Shown: piece by piece, positions 11,159 to 21,796 of the stretch
How positions within the stretch are numbered: position 1 is the stretch's first letter
Layout: each line of letters starts with the position of its first letter
NCBI GenBank assembly: GCA_963920635.1
Contig: OY987299.1
Location: forward strand, 20,166,901-20,230,900
Direction of reading: 5' to 3'
Source: Pseudeuparius sepicola
Lineage: Eukaryota; Arthropoda; Insecta; Coleoptera; Anthribidae
Length of the DNA: 64,000 nucleotides
The notes under the pieces: model-generated
What the model was told of the DNA's origin: nothing
Seen by the model: only the letters and a program-made list of their open reading frames with translations
Databases searched by the model: none
Translations under genes and position numbers: made by a program

Positions 11159-11853
11159 ACACATTGAAGAATTGTTTATACACTTGGCAGTAACAAAAAA
11201 TATCGATGATTCTGTTTTATGTTTGGTTGCTTAAACTAAAGTCGTGCATTCATAGAGAAATCAGAAATTACCTTATAGGAAAAATACCAGGAAATATTCC
11301 GTTAATAGGCGTTGACGGAAAATTCAGTTTAACAAGTTTATCAGTCGACCTGACTAAAATTCTTTTCAAAATTGACTAGAACACATCAGTTTAAATAGAT
11401 TCAGCGTTAAACCCAGTCCACGCGCCAGCGTCTGCCGTTCTAATTAGGTAATTGTTTGTTTCTTAAGAGCTCGGCCGGTCCCCTAACGACATTACGGCTA
11501 AATTGCGCGGACGTTTACTTAATTGTACGGTCATTGTCGCGTCGAAATCCCGTGCCTTTTAATAATAATTACAACACCCCTTCAGGGTATTTAATTCAAG
11601 GCCGCCCCGACGTGAACTGAAAAGGGTTTCGGACGCGTGGAATTTTTGGAGCGTTTTAATGAAGTATTCTCGGCAATGTTGGACGGGCAAGACCAGAATA
11701 TATTACCAGGGGTGACCCTACTTTTAAATCGTAGCGGATGTCTTGCATTCTTCTTGAAGAAGTTTTTTTTAGGAACGCTAAATATTTCGTGGCGGATTTT
11801 TATTGAATATTTCTTGGTGGCATAACTACATAAATTAAACGGGAAATCACTAT
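11159..11853. other. GC-richer island A (11404-11680), possibly unique host sequence
   Basis: No coding frame is convincing. The block between about 11404 and 11680 shares ordered words with the block at 34745-35030: CAGCGTCTGCCG, CTAAATTGCGC, TTTACTTAATTGTAC, TGGAATTTTTG and TTTTAATGAAGTATT. It lacks terminal repeats and target duplications. It is either a very old repeat or a duplicated non-coding functional unit. Confidence 0.5.
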
Positions 11854-12903
11854 ACAGTAAAAAAAAATCGGTGTAAATCCTCTTCGTGTAAGTGGTGAAA
11901 GAAATTTGGTGAAAACACGAAAATCGGTGCATTCCAAATATCTTAACCAAACCTCATTTGGTAAATTCACACTACAACAAATTCGTTAATTTTAACACTT
12001 AGGGGTGTAATTTTTTTATATTTATAACACGCCTTCGTGTTTTTTCACACCATGCGGTGTCCCTTAACAACATCCGGTGTCTCTTAGCACTAAGCTGTGT
12101 CAAATTGAACGTATTAACACAACTTCGTGTTAGGTAGATCAGAGGGGGAAGGTATTTCACCAGTTATGGGTGTAAAATCTTAGGCATCGAAGGCTTGGCA
12201 TCAGTCGTTTGTCGAACGTGTTGCGCGACGGAGATTATCAGTTTGCCTGACATGTGACCCGACCGCGTGGCGCGTATAATAGTTATAAAAGTGATTCTAC
12301 CGAAAATGGTGTTGTTATGTAAAGAAAAATGTCATAGTGAGTCAGATGGATTAAAACTACAGGCGAATATGCAGATGTGACGACGAAAAGTACTGTGTGA
12401 TAGCCGAGGTGATAGCCCTAACCTATACTCATCGACGGTGTTGATATGAGTTTGTTCTCACCGAAATCAGAAACCAGTCGCGAATCTGATTGACGGATTT
12501 TAAATTATCTGACTTTTCTGATTGTTTTGATTCCTGCAGATTGGCTCCGACTATCTAACTAAATCGCTGTGTCGCAACGTTTGAAGTTTTTTTTTTGTCT
12601 CACACGGACAATATTCTGTAAGGCAACAGTTACTTAAGTACATTGTGTGAGAATTTGTACGAAAATGCTCTTTTGCAGTACCTATAAGTATAAATAACCT
12701 CCTAACATAAAGCATTTCTTGTGTTTGTGGTTAGGTACACTTTTCTTACGAATTCGTACGATATTATATAGGTATATAACTTTTTTATAACCGAACATTT
12801 GGTGAAATTGACCAAAAAAAAGAAGGTTTAAAATTTACCAGATATGGTGTGCACTTATATAGACCACTTTTCGTGTCAAATTTAACACCGGATTTTTTAC
12901 TGT
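11854..12903. mobile_element. TIR element with many GTGT/ACAC subterminal motifs
   Basis: The ends ACAGTAAAAAA...TCGGTGT and, reversed, ACAGTAAAAAATCCGGTGT pair as terminal inverted repeats. CTTCGTGT occurs near 11878, 12033 and 12122 and as TTTCGTGT near 12870. GGTGT occurs many times more, several as small palindromes such as AACACGCCTTCGTGTT. The interior (12180-12500) is less AT-rich, with a TATAAAAG box near 12289 and a 24-codon frame starting at 12306. No target duplication could be fixed at the ends. The superfamily is unknown. Confidence 0.6.
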
Positions 12904-14187
12904 GTATGTTGTAGGCGTTTCAGATTCGTGTGTAGCTATATGTTGGTCTATTCTTGCTGACGATATCAATAACAAAACTGTAACCACAAGCAAACACATA
13001 ACTCAATGTATTATAGCAGAGAATATCTAGATACTATTAAATTACCTGGCCCTGGCAGGGTGATTATAATAGATAATTGTATGTATATTTGTTTAATTTT
13101 GAAAGTGAATTTAAAAAACTAGAAGAAAGAATTCCAGATCAACCACATATAGTTGTGGGTGACGGTTATATTTCCCACAGAATATTTATGTAAAATGGAA
13201 TTTCCCTCTAGGTAATTTGTCGCCTGGATTCAAAATAACGCCGAACTTGATGCATTATGCATGAAAGCGTCCACTAACAGTGACCTCTAGACATTTTCCA
13301 AACGCAGCAACGTCAAACCGTAACTGTTTATGGTTTAGCTGCGGTAGTTTCCACTTAGCATAGCAAGGGTAATTCTCAGCGGTCGGATTTTCCTCCAAGA
13401 CTAAGCTAGGCGTTGTTGTTTAGACCGCCACCGGAAGGAGGATTTATTTTTAACGAAGCTGAAGTGAATTGACGTCTACGGACCTCTCTTTGAGGCGAAA
13501 AGGGAGAACTTTAAAAGGCACGAGGTCGGCCGATGCCTATAGAGGAGGAAATTGAAATTCCCTTTTGTTGTTTTTTGCCTGTCCTGCGCTCGATATCAAA
13601 GAACATTTGTATTTCCCCTTGAAAGATATGTATAACGGAAGATTGTTAGTTTGGAAAACGAATGTTTATGGAAAATGCATGCGTGTATAATTCTGTAACA
13701 TTAAGAAGACCCAAAATAATGACACACGATGCTATCCAGGTGTGACAAAATAACACAAATTTCTACAAACACAGCCGTAAACATTCCTCAGTCATGGAAG
13801 ATGGAACTCTAGATTGTGGTTGTGGTATCTGGAAAACCATAACGTGTTGTTTATCTTGTTGACACAATATTCTAGAAAAAAAAATACCGAACGCATTAGA
13901 ATACCCAAAAAGATTGTTAAAAAAATAAGCGTAGTAATCTTAGACAAATACATTCCCTAGAGTGTTTTTTAGGATAAAAAAGAGCAAGTACGGCGGTCCG
14001 GAGGCTTGGCGATCATTCTCGGCTTAAATATAAGGCGAAACGCGATGGGAAATTTAATAATCAACATTCATTTTGTCGCGCGGTGACGAGATGAGATGCG
14101 CGAGTCGGTTCAAAATTCGTTCCGCAAATGGTAATATCTATACAGTTATAGTAATCACTACAAGCTTTTATTTAACTTCACCTGGTT
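12904..14187. other. Non-coding stretch with endonuclease-like scrap and GC island C
   Basis: Around 13105-13170 one plus-strand frame reads as a short KKLEERIPDQPHIVVGD segment, resembling the VGD motif region of the APE-type endonuclease of non-LTR retrotransposons; too short to be sure. From about 13290 to 13500 lies a GC-richer block sharing GATTTATTTTTAACGAAGC and TTTCCACTTA words with islands at 36420-36730 and 43250-43650. Another GC-richer stretch lies at 13985-14130. No gene seen. Confidence 0.4.
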
Positions 14188-14800
14188 GTGTCGGTCGAAT
14201 CTTGCAAGCTAAATTTGAACCACTTCCTGACATCCGATTGAGCTGAAATTTTGCACACACCTTTAGTTCCGGTGACAATGCAATATGCAATACTCAGTAT
14301 TGTAATATTTTCAAAATGGCCGCCGCTCCAAGATGGCGGATAATGTATTTTTTGTCAACCCCCTTAATATGGGTATCAAATGAAAGGGCTTGAAGAGTAG
14401 AAAACGATAAAGTCACTGACATCACACTAAATTCAATATGGCTTTTATTGAGGCCATGTACTAAAACGAATAAAATAAGTTTTGGTTTTCCCAAAGATAA
14501 TTCAATTCCAAACTGCGTGTTTTTGCAAATTAAAAATCTTGTCGCGCGAATTTAAAAAAAAATGCATAGTTTGGCAAATAGGTAGGTACATATGTATACT
14601 TGCTTATCAAACAATCACTGTCCGATAAAATTAATTTTACCTACTTACATCAACATTTCGCGCGACAAGCTTTTCAATTTGCAAAAACTTGTCGCAATTT
14701 GGAATTGAATTATCTTAACGAAAACCTAAACTTATTTTATTCGTTTTCGTACAAGGCCGTTTTTTTTATTTTCAATTTTATTTTCTTACTGCGGTAACAG
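14188..14800. repeat. Dispersed repeat, shorter copy of the 8765-9700 family
   Basis: It begins GGTCGAATCTTGCAAGC and follows the 8765 copy through the CCGATTGAGCTGAAAT, CAATACTCA and AAGATGGCGGAT boxes, but has a single ~120-bp unit instead of three or more. It then jumps to the palindromic part with CGCGCGACAAGCTTTT and its mirror. Comparing the two copies shows that unit number varies within the family. Confidence 0.65.
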
Positions 14801-15897
14801 GCTCAAATATCACCTTATAAACATAGAAGGTTTACACAATGGTGTATCAATCCTTGTGTCTATTAACAGCTTCATGATTTCTTTAGAAGGGAATACTTAT
14901 AGACTGTTCGATTTAAGAGAATACCTACATCACCTACATCAGTCAATCGCACAATTCTGTTTCAATTCACAAGTCACATCCAATTTCAATGGCATAATGC
15001 ATAATGCCTTTTCACTTTTTATGATGACAAAGAATATTTTGTATTTTCATGTATTAAAGCCCGACTTTTCATTAAGACAGCAAGCAATTTATTATCAGGC
15101 AAAACAAAATTTAAATATATCTACGACACATATAAAAGTCATTTTCTTGTCATTCCACAACCGAATTCAGGAACTGAGAAAACTACATCAATTTTAATAT
15201 ATTAGATCTATTATGCATGGGATACAAAATTAAATTATCTGAAAAAAATAATAATGGCACATTTTTTATAATATCAATAATATCAAATTTAATTTGATGT
15301 GTCATGTGTCATACCTACATGGCAGTTTGTTCTGTATTTCCTATAAAAATTTGATTAAAAAAATTATTGCTAATAATTGTGATGGGCATAAGATATATAG
15401 TTACCCATAACTAAATGGTCGATCATAACGTTGTAGGTATATTAAAGCAGACATAGTAGGCTTTTAAAATTTAAAAGTGGTATACTTGCCTATACTTGCA
15501 CTTAATAGCCAATCCAGAATTGGTATTTTAAATAACACAAAAATTCCAAACCTGTAGAAATTCTCTTTTGTTATGAAATTACTTAATATTTTCAATGTAA
15601 CGAAACAGATACCTAACAGGTAATGCCATATAGTAGTAATTGTCCTAAAGATGACAATAGCACAATATTGTACCTACAATAAGTATTACAATAAATGCAC
15701 AATGAGTTAATATATATATAATAGTTAATCCTCTGTTCACTTGTTACAATTACTATCTTCTTAGGTACATGTTGCCTCAGAAATTTGTTCTCAGGTCTCA
15801 TCAAAACATCTCTAATTTGTAAAATGACGTAACCTATACTCATTGTATTAATTTACTTGTAAGGTCTATTGGTTGAATAAATTATTATTATTATTAT
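14801..15897. other. AT-rich non-coding stretch ending in TAA repeats
   Basis: No gene recognised. A 113-codon frame at 14856-15197 has no domain and typical AT-driven composition. A short ATT/TAA microsatellite at 15880-15897 marks the 3' junction of the R4/Dong-like element. Confidence 0.5.
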
Positions 15898-16018
15898 CTC
15901 GACTTAGCCAAAAGGCATTCGCACTCCCTCTACGGGGAACATTCACTCAGATCCCGGGTATCCCGGATACCAAAAGGATCTGGCTCGGACGAGACCCTTG
16001 CCATGTTATCGGGCCTTA

Positions 16019-17479
16019 GGTGACATTGATGTTGTTGGACGTTCCTGCACTCCCCATGAATTTCCTGACGGTTCGGGCTGTCGCAAGTAGTACCGCTTTC
16101 TACATGGACCTGTAAAGACTATCAGTTAGACCCAGCTCCTTGATGTTTCTCAGCAAACTTTTTGGTATAACACCAGTTGTTGATATGATGATTGGAATCG
16201 TCTGGATGTTCTCCATTTCCCATTGCCTTCTAATTCGTTCTTCTAAATCTCTGTACTTCGCGATCTTCTCGACTTGCTTCACACGCAGGTTGTTGTTGTT
16301 CGGGATGGCCACATCAATCAGAGTTGTCTGCCTTGAAATTTTATCAACTATTATAAGGTCCGGTCTGTTATGGGCAACTCGTTGATCTGTCAGAACTGTA
16401 CGATCCCAGTACATCTTGTAGTTGCTGTTCTCAAGAACAGGCTCAGGTGTGTAGTTGTAATATGGGACCCTTTCTGTCTGCACAAGCAGCAGCTTTTCCG
16501 CCAGTTCCCGGTGCAAGATCTTGGCAACCGAATCGTGTCGTTCCTTATATTCCGTTGATGCGAACATCTGACATCCTCCTGTTATGTGCTGGATTGTTTC
16601 TGAAGTTGGGCACCCGTATCTGCATCTGTCATCCACTACCGATGCATCTCCTACAATGAATTTTAGGTAGTTGCGAGTTGGTATAACCTGATCTTGTATG
16701 GCCAGTAGGAAGCCTTCCGTCTCGGGGAACATTCGTCCCGAGGTCAGCCAATAGTTCGACGCTAACTTGTCGACATGTTCCTGGTTAACCTCATTAGGAT
16801 GTCTCCCGTGCAGCGGCTTCCCCAACCACCTCTGTAGTTTATCGTTGTCGGTTCGGTGGTGATTTTGACGCTCGTGTTCCGTCAGACGTAGCGGTGTTGA
16901 GACGTCTGCTCCGCATATAGCCCTATGTAGTGTGGAGCTGTTGGCCTGCCTGTAGAAATAATTACGCAGATTTAATATTTGTTGGTCCAATTGCTTGCTG
17001 AGATCTGCCAATCCTCTTCCTCCTAGTTGACGTGGCAGAGTTGTTCTTTCTACGGCACTACGGGGATGATGTTTATGAGCTTTTGTCAGTAGTGTCCTAA
17101 CTTTTCGTTGCAGGTTGTTGATGTCCGTGTTGGTCCAATTCACTATTCCGAACGAATAGCTGAGTACAGAGCACGCATACGTGTTCAGGGCCTTAAACAA
17201 ATTCCTGCTGTTAAGATCAGTTCGCACTACTTGTCTTACTCTCTTGATGAATTCATTCGTTAAATCAGTCTTCATTGTTCGATGGTCTATCCTTTGAGCT
17301 TGTTTCATCCCGAGATACTTGTATGTATCTCCCTTGCTCATTGCTTCGATCTCCTGGCCGTCCTGCATCTCGTGTGCGCTTTGTTCGAGCTTTCCCCGGA
17401 TGATATTAAGGGTGCGGCACTTGTCCAGTCCAAACAGCATTCCGATGTCCCTGGAGAACTCCTCTACAATTTTAAGCAT
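16019..17479 (-). pseudogene. R4/Dong-type thumb, CCHC knuckle and restriction-like endonuclease
   Basis: 459 codons continue the protein after the frameshift. They begin with a thumb/connection region, then a CCHC knuckle at residues 286-303 (C-x3-C-x7-H-x4-C), then the restriction-like endonuclease with RPD at 372-374 and IDVAIP (D389), followed by a KYRDLEER helix. This nuclease nicks the target for target-primed reverse transcription. The frame meets an in-frame TAG at about 16100. The same frame then continues with typical C-terminal residues (KAVLLATARTVRKF) to a stop near 16019, so the TAG is a nonsense mutation. Together with the upstream frameshift this shows a dead copy. Confidence 0.85.
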
Positions 17480-17484
17480 TTGCG

Positions 17485-19362
17485 TTAGTTGGTTTTTTTT
17501 GCGGCGATCAGTTTTAAATCATCCATATATAATAGGTGATTCAACTTGATCGCTTCTGCGTTGTTGCTTTTGATAGCGAAGCCATATTTTGTAGAGTTCA
17601 ACCGATGTGATAGAGGGTTCATCGCCATGCAGAACCACAGTGGACTGAGTGAATCTCCTTGGAAAATCCCTCTTCGGATGTTGATTATGTCGGTCTCGAT
17701 GTTACTGTCTGCGGTTCTGAGTTGTATCTTAGTGCGCCAGGTTGTCATAACGTGTTCTAAAAAGGAAACTGTATGATGATCTATTTTATACAGCTTTAAG
17801 ATACCTGTGAGCCAGTCGTGAGGTACGGAATCAAATGCTTTTTTGTAGTCCACATAAGCCATGTGGAGGTTTCGTCGCTTGGAATGAGCCTGGTTGCAGA
17901 TGACAGAGTCTATGATGAGTTGCTCTTTGCATCCCATTGCGCCCTTCGAGCAGCCCTTCTGCTGCATTGCAATGATGTTGTTCCGCTCGCAGTGAGCATA
18001 TATTCGCTGCGTAAGGCAAGATGTGATTATCTTGTAAAGCGTAGGCAAGCAGGTTATTGGGCGGTACTTGGCAGGGTTATCCGTATTCCGCTGGTCTTTT
18101 GGTAACAGGTAAGTTGCACCCTGTGTAAGAAACAATGGCATTTTCAGAGGATCGAGCAAGACTTCATTAATTAAGGTAGTTATTTGTTCATGCGTGCACC
18201 ACAACTTCTTAATCCAATAATTTTGGAGATGATCTGGACCTGGTGCCTTCCAGTTGTGGGAATTCTTGATGACATCGGAGACCTCAGCGGTTGTGAATTG
18301 CTCGTGTTGCATCTGGCTATAGTTCCGGCCCATCTCGCGTTCTTCGCTGATCCAGCTTGCACTGACATTGTATGGACCTGGTGTGGCAAGTTGATTTCTC
18401 CAGAAACCGTCGACCTGTTCTCTGCTAGGGTAACTCGCATTTGTGGCATCGGCGCTAGAATTAAAAGCACGGTAGAAACCCTTTTCTGATCGTTCAAAGA
18501 GTTTATTGTCTCGTTTCCTGTTGTTACTAGCCTTGTATCTCCTCAGACGCCCTGCGAAAACAGAAAGTTTTTGTTTTAATGTGTCAAGACATTGTTGAGC
18601 AGTGATGTTCGCGGGGTCATGCCGAGAATGCATTTGGGTGCGGCTCATTACTGCCTGCACCGCCCTCTGGATCCTTCTAGTTCTAACTCCTCTGATATAT
18701 TCCGTCACTTGTCCTATGTCTTTACGGAGACTCTCGATCTTCCGATTTAGTCGCATTTCCCATTGAGCCATTCGTGGTTCTGGTCTTGCACGATTCAACT
18801 CTTGGGCCGTTCGGATCTTGGCACCCATTACAGTGATGACTGCCGTTGCGGCACAGTAGATTAACATGTGCATACGTTCTAATGTTGGTGTCACTGAAAC
18901 ATAGCTTGGTAAAATTCTTGTGTTCATAAGATCGAGCACGATCGCAAGTTTCCTGGAAGAATTTAATCTTGGTAGCGGTGGCCTGCTAAGTGGGTCTGTG
19001 CCTTCGTATCGCAATACTGCCTGTCTCATATGTGTGTCCAAGCCTTCAAAATGTTCTTCGTTAACCCGTTCCAGACTCTCGGTTGTTGGTTCTACCGTTT
19101 CGGCTTCTAGTTGTTGTCCAGGCTCTTGAAGTTCCCCATTGTTGTTGTTGTCATCTATGTCTATGTGTTCGCCGTGGATCTCTAGCTCAACTTCCCGTTT
19201 GATAGCGTTAAGTCGCGTTTCTGGAATTCGGTTATTTCTTAGAATAGTTCGATACTGATCTGACACTCTTTGTTCAGACACTTGCATGTGTGGAAACTCC
19301 CTGCAGAACTCGGCATGCAGTTGTTGTCGGTAGCCGATAATCTCTTGTCCTAAGTTTGTCAC
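17485..19362 (-). pseudogene. R4/Dong-type reverse transcriptase, N-terminal part
   Basis: A 625-codon frame whose first residues come from a GTG next to the microsatellite. The N-terminal ~250 residues are divergent, with an acidic low-complexity segment and a helical region. Reverse transcriptase motifs follow: a KAPGPD segment, LPTLYKI, YVDYKKAFDSVPHDWL, GIFQGDSLSPLWFCMAMNPL, and the catalytic YMDD at residues 612-615. The DD pair needed for polymerisation is intact. The frame stops ten residues later in an A8 run (minus strand, near 17490), where a one-base length change separates it from the rest of the protein. In R2/R4 proteins these parts are continuous. Confidence 0.85.
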
Positions 19363-19365
19363 CCT

Positions 19366-19366
<1 letters not shown>

Positions 19367-19408
<42 letters not shown>
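19367..19408. repeat. ATT/TAA microsatellite, 5' flank of the R4/Dong element
   Basis: Uninterrupted ATT repeats of about 14 units directly abut the 5' end of the retrotransposon. The matching shorter repeat at the other end shows the insertion target. Confidence 0.9.
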
Positions 19409-19409
<1 letters not shown>

Positions 19410-19701
19410 ACACCTATACTTTTCACAACAAACAGCACTACATTATTTGATAGGTATTTTATATTTTTAGCTGCTGCATACTTCAATTAGTATTCTTATT
19501 TTTTTCCTGTCGACGTAACCCCATATGCAAAATTCCATTGGGGAAGCCATTACTAACATCATAACACTATAACATTTATTAGGTAACTAGATATAATATG
19601 TCAATAATATATTTTGCCCATATTTTTCTTACATTTTTGTAGTGCTTACAAGATAAAATGCCAAATGTGACACATCAAATTGCATGGAACACTTTGCTTA
19701 A
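19409..19701. other. AT-rich spacer ending in a TTAA target site
   Basis: No gene. The last four bases (19698-19701, TTAA) are the left target duplication of the MITE that follows. Confidence 0.5.
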
Positions 19702-19761
19702 GAGGGGGTTGCCGACAGCGAAAGTGACGTTAGATTTCGCATTTTTTTAAGTTGTATAGCA

Positions 19762-19949
19762 AGTTATAAGCTGTATATTGTTTAGGTAGCATAGAAACTT
19801 GTATATGCAGCATAAGATAAGGAAATACAACGTAAGCCCAGCAGAGGTATTATATACGGGCCACAGACTAAGAGCAAACACTTCCTACTTGAATTCAATA
19901 AAGATCAGTTCTTTTTAAAAACGACTTTGCGTCAACCCGCCTCGTAACT
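19762..19949 (+). repeat. 5' LTR of the errantivirus-like element
   Basis: 188 bp, AGTTATAAG...TCGTAACT. It contains an AATAAAGA polyadenylation-type signal about 65 bp before its end. It is preceded by the target duplication AGCA (19758-19761). Confidence 0.95.
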
Positions 19950-19959
19950 GGCGCAGTCG
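19949..19959 (+). promoter_or_regulatory. Primer-binding site, tRNA-Ser type
   Basis: TGGCGCAGTCG is complementary to the 3' end of insect tRNA-Ser over 11 nt. It overlaps the last T of the 5' LTR, as in the 17.6/297 group of errantiviruses. Confidence 0.75.
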
Positions 19960-20458
19960 TTCGGATTTTTTTCGTGACACGAAGTCCAAAATTCGGCACC
20001 TTCGGTTCGTTTCAACGATTTAGTCACAAGAAAGAACCAAAACGGAATCTCGCGATCCGCCGCGTTATCCAAAAATCGGCACTGTCGCGGACGGACACCT
20101 GGTTCCACACCCCGAGGAGTTGGCCCAAGGTTGTTGAGAAGACAAGGAGGAACGTCACAGGGGACGACATCCACACATCGGCACTGTCACCACCCATCGG
20201 AAGCATCCCCACATCGGCACTGTTTCCAACCCTTTGGCATCCACACATCGGCACTGTCAGAGGCTAAGTTAAGGACCTTAGGATTAAGAAGACAGAAAAA
20301 GAAGACAACGAAGAAGAGAAATCACATGAAGACTTCGATTTTCTTACAACTGTAAGTTTTTCTTTGCTTTGTATATTTGCACAAATTTTGTTTGTTCCTG
20401 TATTTTTTTGTATTTTCCCAATTTCCACATTTTTGTCATTTTTAAATAATTTTTCAAA
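19960..20458 (+). promoter_or_regulatory. 5' leader with repeated ATCGGCACTGT motif
   Basis: Untranslated leader between the primer-binding site and gag. The 11-mer ATCGGCACTGT occurs at 20075, 20177, 20213 and 20247, the last three about 35 bp apart. A related ATTCGGCACCTTCGG lies near 19992. The leader is GC-richer than the AT-rich genes. The place matches the region where the gypsy element carries its clustered insulator protein sites, but this motif is different. Confidence 0.7.
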
Positions 20459-21796
20459 ATGCCAAACGGAGCACCTGCAATTAATTATAATCTATTAAGA
20501 TATCAGGCGGACAACATCCCTTTATTTGACGGAAACCCCAGACTTTTGCAACGTTTCGTAAATTCTTGTGAAAATTTTATTAAGGCTTTTCAAAACTTAC
20601 AAAATTTAAACGATCCAATTAATATTTGTATTTTCGACACTATCTTAGGAAAACTCAGAGATCGAGCAGCAGATTTGATTGCTTCGCGATCAGAACTAAA
20701 TACATGGAATTTAGTAAAAACCTCCCTAATTTCGACTTTCGCAGATCAAAGATCTATCGATTGCATCATTCAAGACTTAATCAATTTAAAGCCATTCAAA
20801 AATGAAACACCCACTCAATTTGGTATGAGAATTCAAGATGTGAGAAGTTTACTTTTTGCAAAATTGAATGCTTCTGAACGAGACAATAACGTTAAATTGG
20901 TAAAAATTACACATTACGATGAATTTGCGTTAAAAACATTTATAAATGGTTTACCCTATAACATGCAACTGGTAGTAAGGTTAAAAAATCCAAATTCTCT
21001 CGAGCAAGCAATGTCATTTGTAGTCGAAGAAGAAAATTTCGTATATTTTAAAACGTCTCAGAATCAAAATCTGAAACAACCAACCTACAGTACCATAAAT
21101 ACCCAAAAACCAAAATTTTTCCCACCAAGATTACCTACCTATACACCTAGCTTTTTACCAGCCAATCATAATATAATTCCACCACCACCACAATTTAGAT
21201 CCTTACCAAGTACATCAAATTTCGTACAACCATATTCTCCACAAATTATGTACAGGCCCCCCTTTCAAAATAATTTTCAAACAAATCAATCAAGCTTACA
21301 AAGACCAATTTTCCAAAATAACCAACCAAATTTTCAAAGACCACCCTTTCAAAATAGTCAACCTAATTTCCAAAAACCAACCTTTCAAATGAGACCTTCA
21401 ATGTTCCAAAATCAAAAAATTCCACAGCAAAGTACTGTAACAAAAAATGCTTTTAAGCCCGAACCAATGGACACAACCACTTATGTAACTCAACAGAAAA
21501 AACCTTATCAAACTCGATTATTTAGTAATTTCATGGAATCATTCCCTACCGAAAACATAAACCAACCTAATGAACAAACTTATAACAACCCTTATGAACA
21601 AACTTATAACAACCCTTATGAACAAACTCCGGAAGGAGATACTTCTTTTGACATGAGCGAATTTTACAATAATTTATACTATTTACAACCCGACACCCAA
21701 AACGAAGAAATTCAAAATTTTGAAACTAATATCCAGACTAATCCCGATATCCCTTTGGATTTTCCCAATACTGGACAGACCAACAATACGAAGTGA
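20459..21796 (+). CDS. gag: Errantivirus-like Gag
   Basis: 445 codons from an AAAATG start, the first ATG after the leader. The N-terminal ~200 residues form the capsid-like region of gypsy-type Gag (FDGNPRLLQRFVNSCENF near residues 20-37, a helical remainder). The C-terminal half is rich in Asn, Pro, Gln and Phe, with repeated PNFQRPPFQNN-type units at about residues 270-330 and two copies of NEQTYNNPY. No CCHC knuckle is seen, as in other errantivirus Gag proteins. It assembles the virus-like particle that packages the RNA. The stop overlaps the start of the pol frame, one base back, consistent with a minus-one frameshift to make Gag-Pol. The frame is intact. Confidence 0.9.
   Translation: MPNGAPAINYNLLRYQADNIPLFDGNPRLLQRFVNSCENFIKAFQNLQNLNDPINICIFDTILGKLRDRAADLIASRSELNTWNLVKTSLISTFADQRSIDCIIQDLINLKPFKNETPTQFGMRIQDVRSLLFAKLNASERDNNVKLVKITHYDEFALKTFINGLPYNMQLVVRLKNPNSLEQAMSFVVEEENFVYFKTSQNQNLKQPTYSTINTQKPKFFPPRLPTYTPSFLPANHNIIPPPPQFRSLPSTSNFVQPYSPQIMYRPPFQNNFQTNQSSLQRPIFQNNQPNFQRPPFQNSQPNFQKPTFQMRPSMFQNQKIPQQSTVTKNAFKPEPMDTTTYVTQQKKPYQTRLFSNFMESFPTENINQPNEQTYNNPYEQTYNNPYEQTPEGDTSFDMSEFYNNLYYLQPDTQNEEIQNFETNIQTNPDIPLDFPNTGQTNNTK

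Larger units (their letters stand above)
15898..19366 (-). mobile_element. R4/Dong-like non-LTR retrotransposon in a TAA microsatellite
   Basis: About 3.5 kb on the minus strand, bounded on both sides by (ATT)n/(TAA)n: 15880-15897 at the 3' end and about 19367-19408 at the 5' end. Site-specific insertion in TAA repeats is known for the Dong lineage of the R4 clade. One long reading frame encodes reverse transcriptase followed by a CCHC knuckle and a restriction-like endonuclease, the R2/R4 architecture. The frame opens directly after the TAA repeat with no ATG and no N-terminal zinc finger, so the copy is probably 5'-truncated. It carries a frameshift and a premature stop and is inactive. Confidence 0.85.

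Noticed and set aside
14856..15197. 113-codon open frame
   Set aside because: AT-rich composition and no motif; it lies in ordinary spacer sequence.
16140..19129. Many plus-strand frames across the R4/Dong region
   Set aside because: Shadows of the minus-strand retrotransposon protein.
19355..19366. CAGGGTG at the 5' end of the R4/Dong element as a foldback end
   Set aside because: It belongs to the retrotransposon's own sequence; there is no partner arm.
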